Source of the DNA: Legionella sp. MW5194
GTDB lineage: Bacteria; Pseudomonadota; Gammaproteobacteria; Legionellales; Legionellaceae
Reading direction: 5' to 3'
DNA: 64,000 nt
Assembly: GCF_016864235.1 (NCBI RefSeq)
Contig: NZ_CP045732.1
Coordinates: forward strand, 310,001-374,000
Position 1 is the first letter of the stretch. Every line of letters starts with the position of its first letter. The notes beneath the pieces were generated by a model. That model was not told where the DNA came from and ran no database searches. It saw only the letters and a list, made by a program, of their open reading frames with translations. A program made the position numbers and the translations under genes. Shown one piece after another: positions 8,773-16,952 of the stretch.

Positions 8773-11361
8773 ATGTTCATGCCAGAGACCACGGTTTATT
8801 TGAAAAATTACCAATCCCCTGTATTTTCAATCAAAACGGTTCAATTAAATTTCGAACTGTTTGACGATCATGCGCTGGTGACGAATGACATGACGGTCAA
8901 ACGACAGTATGCAGGACCCCTGCAATTGTTCGGTGATGAGTTGGAATTGGTCAGCCTTCACATCGACGGCCGCGAGATCAAGGAAAAAAATTACCGTTTT
9001 GTCGATGGCCATCTGCTGGTTGAAAATTGCCCCGATGAAGCCACAATCACGGTGGTGACCCGAATTTATCCACAGAAAAACAGCAAACTCTCTGGTCTGT
9101 ATCGTTCCAATCAGATGTTTTGCACCCAGTGTGAGGCGGAAGGTTTTCGCCGCATCACCTATTTTCCGGACAGACCCGATGTTCTGGCGACTTATACAAC
9201 CCGCATCTGCGCTGACAAAGCCAAATACCCCGTGTTGTTATCCAATGGCAATCCGGTTGACCGCGGTTTGGCGGACGGTGGCAGGCATTGGGCGGTCTGG
9301 CAGGATCCCTTTAAAAAACCCTCTTACCTCTTCGCCCTGGTTGCCGGCAATTTAAGTTGTGTTGAAGACCAGTTTATCACCTGTTCCGGGCGCTCGGTGG
9401 AGTTACGCATTTATGTAGAACCCGGCAACGAAGACAAATGCAGCCATGCCATGGAATCGCTAAAACGCGCCATGCGCTGGGATGAAGAGGAATATGGACG
9501 TGAGTACGATCTGGATATTTTCATGATTGTCGCCGTCAGCGATTTCAATATGGGTGCGATGGAAAACAAAGGCTTGAACATCTTCAATTCCAAATACATT
9601 CTTGCACGGCCCGATACGGCCACTGATCAGGATTTTGCTGACATTGAAGGGGTGGTTGGCCATGAGTATTTCCATAACTGGACCGGCAATCGTGTGACCT
9701 GCCGTGACTGGTTTCAGCTTAGCCTGAAAGAGGGGTTAACCGTTTTTCGTGATCAGGAATTTTCCCGGGACATGCATGCCCGTGATGTTAACCGCATTCT
9801 GGATGTGAAGGCATTGAGAGCGCAGCAATTCCCGGAAGATGCCGGGAGTATGGCCCATCCAGTACGACCTGAATCCTATCAGGAGATTAATAATTTTTAT
9901 ACGGCAACGGTTTACAACAAGGGCGCAGAAGTCATTCGCATGCAGCAAACCCTGCTGGGAAAAGCCGGGTTTCGCCGTGGGATGGATCTGTACTTCAAGC
10001 GGCATGATGGCCAGGCAGTGACCATTAATGATTTTGTGGCGGCAATGGAAGACGCCAACCAGGTTGACTTGACCCAATTTAAACGCTGGTACAGCCAGGC
10101 GGGTACACCGGAAATTACCGCAAAAACCCAGTTTAAAGACAATTGCCTGACCTTAACGTTAAGCCAGTATTGCCCGCCCACGCCTGAAGCCAGTGAGAAC
10201 GCGCCTTTCCATATTCCGGTGCGTATGGCCTGCTTTGATGAACAGGGCTTACCGATTCCGTTAGCGAAAGAGGTGCTTGAATTGCGTGAGCAAGAGCAAA
10301 CCTTTACTTTCCCAGGCTTAAAAAAGAAGCCCATCGTGTCCTTGCTGCGTGATTTTTCTGCGCCGGTTAAACTAAAACGTGACCTGAGTCAGGACGAATC
10401 GTTGGCGTTGCTGCGCTTTGAAAGCGACGGGTTTACCAAATGGGACATTGCCCAGCAACTGGCCATTGATTGCATTGATGGTTTATTAAAAACCAACACA
10501 ACACACTGGTCTATCCCCGCACCGCTGCTTCAGGCCTATCATCATGTGCTTGTTGATGATACCCTCAACAGCGCATTACGTGCTGAACTGTTAAATCCAC
10601 CCTGTTTCGAGGAGGTGACGTCTTCCCTGCAGGAAATTGATGTGGATGCCGTGGAGGCTGCCCGTGATTTTTACCGTGCCTCTTTAGGCGAGGCATTGTA
10701 TGGCTCGCTGTCTGAAACCTACCAGGCGTTGTGGCGTCAAGAAAAACATCAAATGGATGCGCAGGCTTACCAGCAGCGTAAATTACGCAACATCTGTCTG
10801 TGGCTGATGATGAAGGCGCGTGAGAAAGAAACCCTACCCCTTTGCCAACGCCAATTTGCCGAGGCTAAAACCATGACCGACCAAATGGCCAGCTTTGCTT
10901 TATTAAACAATTGTCAGGACCGTGCGGTTCGCGAAGAGGCGGCCGAGCGCTTTTTCACCCAATGGCAAAACGATGAACTGGTGCTTGATAAATGGTTTGC
11001 CGTGCAGGCTACAGGCGAGGCGGTCAATACGTTGGATCTGGTGAAACAATTAGTCCATCATCCGGCGTTTTCGTTAAAAAATCCCAACAAGGTGCGATCA
11101 CTGATTGGGGCGTTCTGCATGAGCAATTACCGGCATTTCCATGCGTTAAACGCCAGCGGCTATGCCTTTTTAACGGATATTCTGGTTGAACTGGATAAAA
11201 TGAATCCCCAGGTGACTGCGAGATTGGCCACGCCGTTCACCCGCTTAAGACGCTTTAATAAACCGAGACAGGAGTTAATGCGCAAGCAATTGGAACGGCT
11301 TAACGCGCTGGAGCTATCACGGGATCTCAAGGAAATTGTCAGCAAGAGCCTTAAAGATTAA
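8773..11361 (+). CDS. pepN: Aminopeptidase N (M1 family)
   Basis: Cytoplasmic zinc aminopeptidase of 862 residues (E. coli PepN is 870), recognisable along its whole length. The exopeptidase motif GAMENKG is at about 262-268, and the zinc site HEYFHNW at about 297-303 with the downstream Glu in KEGLTVF. The CTQCEAEGFR segment is typical of the PepN branch. It takes part in the last steps of peptide breakdown, which fits a neighbourhood with another aminopeptidase and a peptide transporter. ATGs at 8773 and 8779 are both possible; the first sits behind ATGGAG. aroE follows 9 bp later. Confidence 0.97.
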   Translation: MFMPETTVYLKNYQSPVFSIKTVQLNFELFDDHALVTNDMTVKRQYAGPLQLFGDELELVSLHIDGREIKEKNYRFVDGHLLVENCPDEATITVVTRIYPQKNSKLSGLYRSNQMFCTQCEAEGFRRITYFPDRPDVLATYTTRICADKAKYPVLLSNGNPVDRGLADGGRHWAVWQDPFKKPSYLFALVAGNLSCVEDQFITCSGRSVELRIYVEPGNEDKCSHAMESLKRAMRWDEEEYGREYDLDIFMIVAVSDFNMGAMENKGLNIFNSKYILARPDTATDQDFADIEGVVGHEYFHNWTGNRVTCRDWFQLSLKEGLTVFRDQEFSRDMHARDVNRILDVKALRAQQFPEDAGSMAHPVRPESYQEINNFYTATVYNKGAEVIRMQQTLLGKAGFRRGMDLYFKRHDGQAVTINDFVAAMEDANQVDLTQFKRWYSQAGTPEITAKTQFKDNCLTLTLSQYCPPTPEASENAPFHIPVRMACFDEQGLPIPLAKEVLELREQEQTFTFPGLKKKPIVSLLRDFSAPVKLKRDLSQDESLALLRFESDGFTKWDIAQQLAIDCIDGLLKTNTTHWSIPAPLLQAYHHVLVDDTLNSALRAELLNPPCFEEVTSSLQEIDVDAVEAARDFYRASLGEALYGSLSETYQALWRQEKHQMDAQAYQQRKLRNICLWLMMKAREKETLPLCQRQFAEAKTMTDQMASFALLNNCQDRAVREEAAERFFTQWQNDELVLDKWFAVQATGEAVNTLDLVKQLVHHPAFSLKNPNKVRSLIGAFCMSNYRHFHALNASGYAFLTDILVELDKMNPQVTARLATPFTRLRRFNKPRQELMRKQLERLNALELSRDLKEIVSKSLKD

Positions 11362-11370
11362 AGAGGATTC

Positions 11371-12180
11371 ATGGTTAATCGTTATGCTGTGATGGGCCAT
11401 CCTGTGGCCCATAGTTTATCGCCTTTTATTCATGAACAGTTCGCTCTTCAAAGCGGTGTTTCGTTAAGTTATGAAAAAATCGCTGTTGAGCCCGGTTATT
11501 TTGTGACTGCTGTGCAGGATTTTTTTGCCGCCCAGGGGAAGGGGCTTAATGTGACCCTTCCTTTTAAAGAAGAGGCCTACCAGTTGGCAGAGCAGGTAAC
11601 GCCGCGTTGCCGGCAAGCCCGTGCTGCCAATACCTTGTGGATGAAGGAAGGGCATTTGCACGCGGACAACACCGATGGTATCGGCTTGATTCGCGATTTG
11701 AAAACCCACATGTCCCTTGCCGATAAGCGGGTGTTAATTTTAGGAGCAGGCGGTGCAGCGCGGGGAATTATCGCACCGCTGCTGGCGGAAGGAATTGGCG
11801 GCCTCACGGTCACTAACCGCAACCTTCACCGTGCAAAGGATTTACAAGCCGATTTTCCCTCGATTCATTGCCAGGCCTGGGGAAGCTCCGCGCCGTTTGA
11901 TCTGCTCATTAACGCCACGTCTGCCGGTACCCGGCAGGAGGAAATCACCTGGCCTGAGGGGGCCATCAAGGCAGAGTCATTCTGCTATGACTTGTCTTAT
12001 ACTCTGCAGGGCTGTACGTCGTTTGTCACCTGGGCAAGGCAAAGGGGGTGCGGGGCGTCAGATGGTTTGGGCATGCTGGTCGAGCAGGCCGCTGAGGCGT
12101 TTTTTATCTGGCATGGTCTTTTTCCAGAACGTGCAGCCGTGTTAGCCCGGTTGCGAGAAAAGCAGCAGGGGACACACTAG
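11371..12180 (+). CDS. aroE: Shikimate dehydrogenase
   Basis: Catalyses NADPH-dependent reduction of 3-dehydroshikimate in the chorismate pathway. The 269-residue protein shows the substrate pocket SLSPFIHEQF at about 16-25, the catalytic Lys in NVTLPFKEEA, the Asp in ADNTDGIGL and a Rossmann GAGGAARG loop near 128, with an NRN-type NADP-binding segment after it. SD AGAGGA precedes the ATG; the gene probably shares a transcript with pepN. The TAG stop overlaps the stop of the convergent patatin gene in the tetranucleotide CTAG. Confidence 0.96.
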   Translation: MVNRYAVMGHPVAHSLSPFIHEQFALQSGVSLSYEKIAVEPGYFVTAVQDFFAAQGKGLNVTLPFKEEAYQLAEQVTPRCRQARAANTLWMKEGHLHADNTDGIGLIRDLKTHMSLADKRVLILGAGGAARGIIAPLLAEGIGGLTVTNRNLHRAKDLQADFPSIHCQAWGSSAPFDLLINATSAGTRQEEITWPEGAIKAESFCYDLSYTLQGCTSFVTWARQRGCGASDGLGMLVEQAAEAFFIWHGLFPERAAVLARLREKQQGTH

Positions 12181-13286
12181 GAAAAGAAATCTTCAACAGC
12201 CGCTTTGGCATTGATGGTGTCATCATAGCCCAGTTGAATGAGTTCCTGAGTGAACTCCTTTTCAAATAACAGAAAACTGAGCAGGTCGCCTGAGTGACTT
12301 TTGGCCCCCAGCGTGTTTAATAGGAAACGCAGCAGTGCCGGCATGTTTTTGTATTGTTCCTGAGCAATGGCTGCCATGTCGATGCTGGGGCGCAAATGCA
12401 GTGTTTCAATGGGACGCCAGGGGGAGCGGCGTTTCTTCCATAAGGAAATCATGCGGGCAATGTCATTCATGCGATTGACGAGCTCAATATCCCGATCGAG
12501 ATTATCCAGGAACAGGCCGTTCAGCATGCCGCCCAGAATGTGTGCAAAACCGATGTCGCCATTGCGTAATTTTTCAGTATTGGTTGCTTCCGGCAATTGC
12601 CGTGTGCCAAGGATAAGAATTTTTTCCACTTGGCAGCGTATGGCGCCTCGTAACGGAGAAACCAGCCCCATACTGCCGTCACCGTAATGAAGGCCATTGA
12701 TTTTAACGGTGGGGAAAAACAAAGGCAAAGCACCGGAAGCCAGAATATGTTCCATTCTTAAGTTGGTGCGCTCACTCATGTGCCTGGGGTAATTCCAATC
12801 CTCAAAAAAGGCATCGGTATGCTGGTAAAAGGAAACGGTTTGATGGGTTTCATAGCAATTACTGATGACTTCAAGCGTTTCAATGTGATTATCAAGAATG
12901 TGGCGTTCGATGGCCTCAAAATCGACATTGCTGTTGATGAAGTCGTGCAGGGGAAGCGTATTGAGCAGATAACCGGATTGCCGCTGTTTGATGATCATAT
13001 GGCTTAAATTGCGGAAAACCGATTTGCTTAACTCATAATTACTTGCGTTATAAATCTGCGAACAGCGGATTTCGCCCCAGAGACCCACCAGTTTCTCCAC
13101 GCCCGCTGGAAAGTCCGTTGCGTTTTCAGCCAGGATAGCCGCATTGATGCTGCCGACGCTGACACCGCTGATGACTTCAAAGGGTATCTTCTTAACCCCA
13201 AGAATGGTGCTGATGGCTTGCAATACGCCGGCTTGATAGGCACCTCGGGCACCGCCGCCAGCAAGATAAAGGGCTTTTTTAGCCAT
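12177..13286 (-). CDS. Patatin-like phospholipase
   Basis: The 369-residue protein has the patatin fold signatures: oxyanion loop GGGARGAY (10-17), nucleophile elbow GVSVG with Ser43, and the dyad Asp in GDGSMG near residue 202 (DGS in place of the usual DGG/DGA). There is no signal peptide or transmembrane segment. Patatins hydrolyse acyl esters of phospholipids. Legionella encodes many, including injected phospholipases such as VipD, but this protein is shorter and cannot be assigned to a named one. It may be a cytoplasmic lipase or a Dot/Icm substrate. Its stop overlaps that of aroE. Confidence 0.85.
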   Translation of the reverse strand: MAKKALYLAGGGARGAYQAGVLQAISTILGVKKIPFEVISGVSVGSINAAILAENATDFPAGVEKLVGLWGEIRCSQIYNASNYELSKSVFRNLSHMIIKQRQSGYLLNTLPLHDFINSNVDFEAIERHILDNHIETLEVISNCYETHQTVSFYQHTDAFFEDWNYPRHMSERTNLRMEHILASGALPLFFPTVKINGLHYGDGSMGLVSPLRGAIRCQVEKILILGTRQLPEATNTEKLRNGDIGFAHILGGMLNGLFLDNLDRDIELVNRMNDIARMISLWKKRRSPWRPIETLHLRPSIDMAAIAQEQYKNMPALLRFLLNTLGAKSHSGDLLSFLLFEKEFTQELIQLGYDDTINAKAAVEDFFS

Positions 13287-13433
13287 GGACTCTTATTCTT
13301 AAAATTAATGTTGAAAATATAGATGACTTCGGGTGTCTCTGGCAAGCCTCTTAAGAACGCCAGGATGAATTGTTTAATTTCCACTGAGCAAAGGGATTTA
13401 TTTCATTACATCAGCATTCGTTAAGCAACGGTT

Positions 13434-13442
13434 TGCTATAAT
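13434..13442 (+). promoter_or_regulatory. Extended -10 promoter for the 553-residue protein gene
   Basis: TGCTATAAT is a perfect extended -10 (TGn then TATAAT) about 30 bp before the ATG at 13473. There is no convincing -35, as is usual for extended -10 promoters. The short AT-rich leader carries a modest SD (AGGTG). Confidence 0.55.
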
Positions 13443-13472
13443 AATAATTATTGTCATGAATCAGGTGTAGTA

Positions 13473-15134
13473 ATGAGTCAGGATAAAATCCCCAACCCGC
13501 CATCCAGTTTTATCCCCGAAACCGACCTCGACGAGGAATTAACTCCGGAAGCCTTGCGTAAAAAGGCCACTGAGCATGCAAGAAAATTGAAGGAGCTTAA
13601 GGACCGGACATTTGAAGGCCATCCACCGGCTGATCCCGGCTTTATAAAGGATTTGCTTAAAGCCAAAATACCCGGCCTGACCGGGTTGTTGCAGGGCGTG
13701 GGTAGAACGGGTGGCACCATCAGCAGTCTTATCGCTGCAACGGGTCACGTGTCGCAGCCACTTCAGGCGGCGGGCTCCGGTTTTCATATCGCCGGTGCTG
13801 CCCTGGCGGCTGTGGATTTTGTTCGTATCCCGCTTGTTTCCCTGGCGGCATTCATCGCTGGTGAAAAGCCGATTACATTGTCAAAAACAGGGCGCTGGTT
13901 GTATTCAGCCACGGGACTTGGACTTGCATTAACGGCCATCCTGGTTCCGGTTGCCGCACCTTACATTGGTGTGGCCGCTGCGGGTATCGCTTTGGGAGTC
14001 AGTGTCATTACGCTCGGGAATATGATTTATCAACGCCAGAAGTTGAAAAAATCCCTGAAACAAACGGAAACAAGCATTGAAGCCGGCATGACGGAGTTAA
14101 AGGATATCGCGTCGGAAGCTGAGCGATTGGAGAATGAGCTTGGAACACTCGATGCGACCAGGGATGCAAAACGAATCAGCCAGATCGAAAGCAGCCTGAC
14201 AACGCTTGGGGATGAGGCGAAAAGCCGGGAGGAGGCTCTGCAGACCCTGTACGACAAACAGGCCACAGACAATGCCAAGCTCAAAAAAATGGGCTTCACC
14301 GCCTTTATGGATAAGGGTGTTGCCATCGGCTTGGGCTCCATGGTTGTGATCGGCGCCATTGTGAGCCTGTTTTTTCCGGTGGCTGGCTTAAGCATTCTCG
14401 CTGCCGCAGGTGTCATCGGCGTCAGCTATGCGGCGGGGCGTTTCCTGGGGCCCATGGTTGCACCCTATGTTAAAAAATTTGGCAGCTGGGTTGCGAGCAA
14501 TTTCACACAGGATAAGGACGATTCCAGGGAACCTGCGCCGGAGCTAATCGATGCCAACAGCGAAAAAGCGGCCTTGACAGACCATGATGCGCTCGATAAA
14601 AACGATGCGGGGTTAATTGAGCACCCGCGCCCGCGCTTAAGCCTGTTGGGAGGGAAGTCAAAGGATGAGCTGGAAAAGTTAACCCAGCAGCTTCAGATTG
14701 AGACAGAGCGTATGGATGCAATGAATAACAAGCTTACGTCCCTGGTCGAAAAAAACGATGCCAGAGGGGTTTTGAATTTCTTTAGCCAATTAAAGCAAAA
14801 TCTCAAGGCAGAATGTCCGCATGAGGATTTAAGTTGTGTCTCTGATCTGTTTGAATCCATTAAACCGGCTCTGAAATTACTGGGGCAAGCCGTTAAGCAA
14901 ATCAGGGATGGCGAGTTAAAACTCAGTGAGAAAGAGCAGATTGATTTGGAGAATGCAGTGGATTTCACGAGTTCGCTACTGGAAAAACCGGAGGCAGCGA
15001 TGATGTTAACGATTGCTAATGAACACCACGTGAAGGACAGTTTACAAAAACCCTCTGCCATCCAGGATGATGAAGATGATAAGGAGGGGGAAGGCATGAA
15101 GGAAGACGACACCAAAAGCAATCAATTCACGTAA
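13473..15134 (+). CDS. Unknown membrane/coiled-coil protein, candidate Dot/Icm effector
   Basis: I do not recognise this 553-residue protein. It has a Pro/charged N-terminus, long small-residue-rich hydrophobic stretches at about 69-131 and 143-186, a charged coiled-coil segment at about 187-265, another hydrophobic hairpin at about 280-320, then a charged helical tail (about 395-530) ending in an acidic cluster (QDDEDDKEGEGMKEDD) and the terminal residues KSNQFT. There is no signal peptide. Hydrophobic hairpins with coiled coils and an acidic C-terminus resemble Legionella proteins sent to the vacuole membrane. It shares domain order and a similar C-terminus with the protein at 16953-18689. 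The effector role is inference. Confidence 0.6.
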   Translation: MSQDKIPNPPSSFIPETDLDEELTPEALRKKATEHARKLKELKDRTFEGHPPADPGFIKDLLKAKIPGLTGLLQGVGRTGGTISSLIAATGHVSQPLQAAGSGFHIAGAALAAVDFVRIPLVSLAAFIAGEKPITLSKTGRWLYSATGLGLALTAILVPVAAPYIGVAAAGIALGVSVITLGNMIYQRQKLKKSLKQTETSIEAGMTELKDIASEAERLENELGTLDATRDAKRISQIESSLTTLGDEAKSREEALQTLYDKQATDNAKLKKMGFTAFMDKGVAIGLGSMVVIGAIVSLFFPVAGLSILAAAGVIGVSYAAGRFLGPMVAPYVKKFGSWVASNFTQDKDDSREPAPELIDANSEKAALTDHDALDKNDAGLIEHPRPRLSLLGGKSKDELEKLTQQLQIETERMDAMNNKLTSLVEKNDARGVLNFFSQLKQNLKAECPHEDLSCVSDLFESIKPALKLLGQAVKQIRDGELKLSEKEQIDLENAVDFTSSLLEKPEAAMMLTIANEHHVKDSLQKPSAIQDDEDDKEGEGMKEDDTKSNQFT

Positions 15135-15208
15135 TTTCTACGATTGCAATCCTCAATAAAGTGGTATAGCTTAGTTGATCTGATTATGGATTGATGAGGC
15201 GGCGGCTC

Positions 15209-16657
15209 ATGCTGGCATTATTTCGTGAGCAACCACGCGCTTTCCACATGATTTTCATGCTGGAAATCTGGGAGCGGTTTGGTTTTTATACGGTACAGGG
15301 CATTCTTACCCTGTATTTCATGCGCTTTTTAGGATTCAGCGACAACGAAGCCTATTTTGCTTTTGGAGCCTTTTCGGCCTTGGTGTATGGAATGGTTGCC
15401 TTTGGTGGCTACCTTGGTGACAAAGTGCTCGGCACCAAGCGCACGATTGTTCTCGGATTAATCACCCTGGCCTTGGGCTACCTCGCTCTGGCATTTGCAG
15501 ACGAAGAGCGTGTTTTTCTTGCGCTTGGTTTAATCTGTGTGGGTAATGGTTTGTTTAAAGCAAACCCCTCCAGCCTTCTCGCCAAATGCTACACCGAAGA
15601 CGATCCCCGCCTGCACGGTGGTTTCACCTTGTATTACATGGCCATTAATTTAGGCTCAACAGTGGCTCTGATTGCCGGGCCTGCCATTTCTTCCCGCTAT
15701 GGATACCCTTATGCCTATTTTGTCAGCTTCATCGGACTGGTATTAGGGCTGGCTAATTATTGGTTTCAGCGTCAGCATGTTGCCAATGTGAATACCGAAG
15801 CAGACAATAAGGTCATCCAGTTATGGCAATGGGCTGTGGTGGTTGCCGGCATCGTGTCAGCGACTTTCGCCTCGGCCTACCTGTTACAACATGTGATGAT
15901 TGCTCAAGAGTTGGTCTGGCTGGTGACGGCAATTGTCGTGGGCATTTACTTTGTTTACATGCGTCGTGAAAAGAACCGCTCCTTCCTGCGTATGGTTGTG
16001 GCCCTGGTGTTGATGATTGAAGCCATTGTTTTTTTTACTCTTTATCAACAAATGCCGACCTCCTTGAATTTATTTGCGGTCAATAATGTGCACCCGGTCC
16101 TGTTAGGCGTCGCTTTCGATCCCCAGACTTTCCAGGCATTAAATCCCATCTGGATTATTGTCATGAGCCCCATTCTGGCCCTGTTTTACAGCCGTCTGCA
16201 CAAATCACGCGTGCATTTTCACATCCCCTACAAATTTGCAGTAGGCATGATTTGCTGCGGCATCAGCTTTACCCTCCTTTATTTTGCACGTTTTTTTCAT
16301 GACGAAGCCGGCTTGGTTTCGTCCTGGTGGCTGGTGGCCAGTTACTTTTTCCAAAGCACCGGCGAATTGTTTGTTTCCGCTCTGGGTGTTGCCATGGTGG
16401 CTGAACTGGTACCTGCCCAGATTGCCGGTTTTGTGATGGGCATGTGGTTTCTCACGTCTGCGGTGGCCGGGTTTATCGGTGCTTCCGTCGCCTCCTTTAC
16501 TGCGTTACCTGAGCATGTGAAACCGGGTTTGGAGTCATTGGCTATCTACACCAATGTATTTGCCTGGATTGGCTTGGCGACTTTAGCCATTGGCATTTTC
16601 ATGTGGTTAATTTCCGCACGCTTGAGCCATTACATCAAAACCCCTCTGGATGAATAA
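15209..16657 (+). CDS. POT-family proton-dependent di/tripeptide transporter
   Basis: Inner-membrane major-facilitator protein of the peptide transporter (PTR2/POT) family, about 482 residues and 12 or more membrane segments. The family signature ExxERFxxY is present as EIWERFGFY, with FGGYLGDKVLG and the downstream GLFKANPSSLLA region, as in DtpA/YdgR. It imports di- and tripeptides with protons. Start 15209 is preferred because GAGG (15196-15199) is well placed before it; TTG 15191 and ATG 15194 are upstream in frame. Peptide uptake fits the peptidases nearby and a lifestyle based on amino acids. Confidence 0.9.
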   Translation: MLALFREQPRAFHMIFMLEIWERFGFYTVQGILTLYFMRFLGFSDNEAYFAFGAFSALVYGMVAFGGYLGDKVLGTKRTIVLGLITLALGYLALAFADEERVFLALGLICVGNGLFKANPSSLLAKCYTEDDPRLHGGFTLYYMAINLGSTVALIAGPAISSRYGYPYAYFVSFIGLVLGLANYWFQRQHVANVNTEADNKVIQLWQWAVVVAGIVSATFASAYLLQHVMIAQELVWLVTAIVVGIYFVYMRREKNRSFLRMVVALVLMIEAIVFFTLYQQMPTSLNLFAVNNVHPVLLGVAFDPQTFQALNPIWIIVMSPILALFYSRLHKSRVHFHIPYKFAVGMICCGISFTLLYFARFFHDEAGLVSSWWLVASYFFQSTGELFVSALGVAMVAELVPAQIAGFVMGMWFLTSAVAGFIGASVASFTALPEHVKPGLESLAIYTNVFAWIGLATLAIGIFMWLISARLSHYIKTPLDE

Positions 16658-16716
16658 GGTATAGGTCTACTTCAAGCGCTGATTTATCAAGAAAGTGCGG
16701 AGTAGACGCCTGTACC
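16658..16716. repeat. Long stem-loop after the POT gene
   Basis: GGTATAGGTCTACT (16658-16671) pairs with AGTAGA and CCTGTACC (16701-16716): 14 bp including one G-U, interrupted by a 2-nt CG bulge, with a 29-nt loop. It starts directly after the TAA of the transporter gene. No T run follows, so it is more likely an mRNA 3'-end stabiliser or factor-dependent terminator. From 16717 to 16867 I see nothing clear. Confidence 0.45.
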
Positions 16717-16867
16717 ATGACTTGAGGGCCTATTCCAATGTACAGTGGAGTGGCAAAGAAGAAATCAGCTCTCATCACTCTTTGCTATTCTTCGCACACG
16801 TCCTTTCTTGTTCTGAATTCTCCCCCCAGTATGTTTGTATTAATTTTTATTTCAATACCATGCGCTA

Positions 16868-16900
16868 GTTAATATTTGTTTAATAAACATTCAGTATGAT
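16868..16900 (+). promoter_or_regulatory. PmrA-box-like tandem repeat with -10 element
   Basis: gTTAATATT (16868-16876), a 2-nt spacer, then tTTAATAAA (16879-16887) closely fits the tandem cTTAATatT-N2-cTTAATatT element published for PmrA-controlled Legionella effector genes. A TATGAT -10 (16895-16900) follows 7 bp later, so the box occupies the -35 region as expected for an activator. The second half also lies in a palindrome TGTTTA-A-TAAACA (16877-16889), so another regulator is possible. The GTG start is 52 bp downstream of the -10. Confidence 0.6.
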
Positions 16901-16952
16901 CCTGGGTATGCACTGCTCGCAGTGAATTAACCTAATCCAGTGGAGTACTGAC

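Noticed and set aside
12177-13286. Patatin as an effector of an anti-phage CBASS operon
   Set aside because: No cyclic-nucleotide synthase or ubiquitin-like accessory gene is nearby; flanks are aroE and an unrelated membrane protein.
13287-13320. PmrA-like half-site (TTAATTTT region) upstream of the patatin gene
   Set aside because: Only one half matches and it lies too close to the ATG to fit a promoter-upstream activator site.
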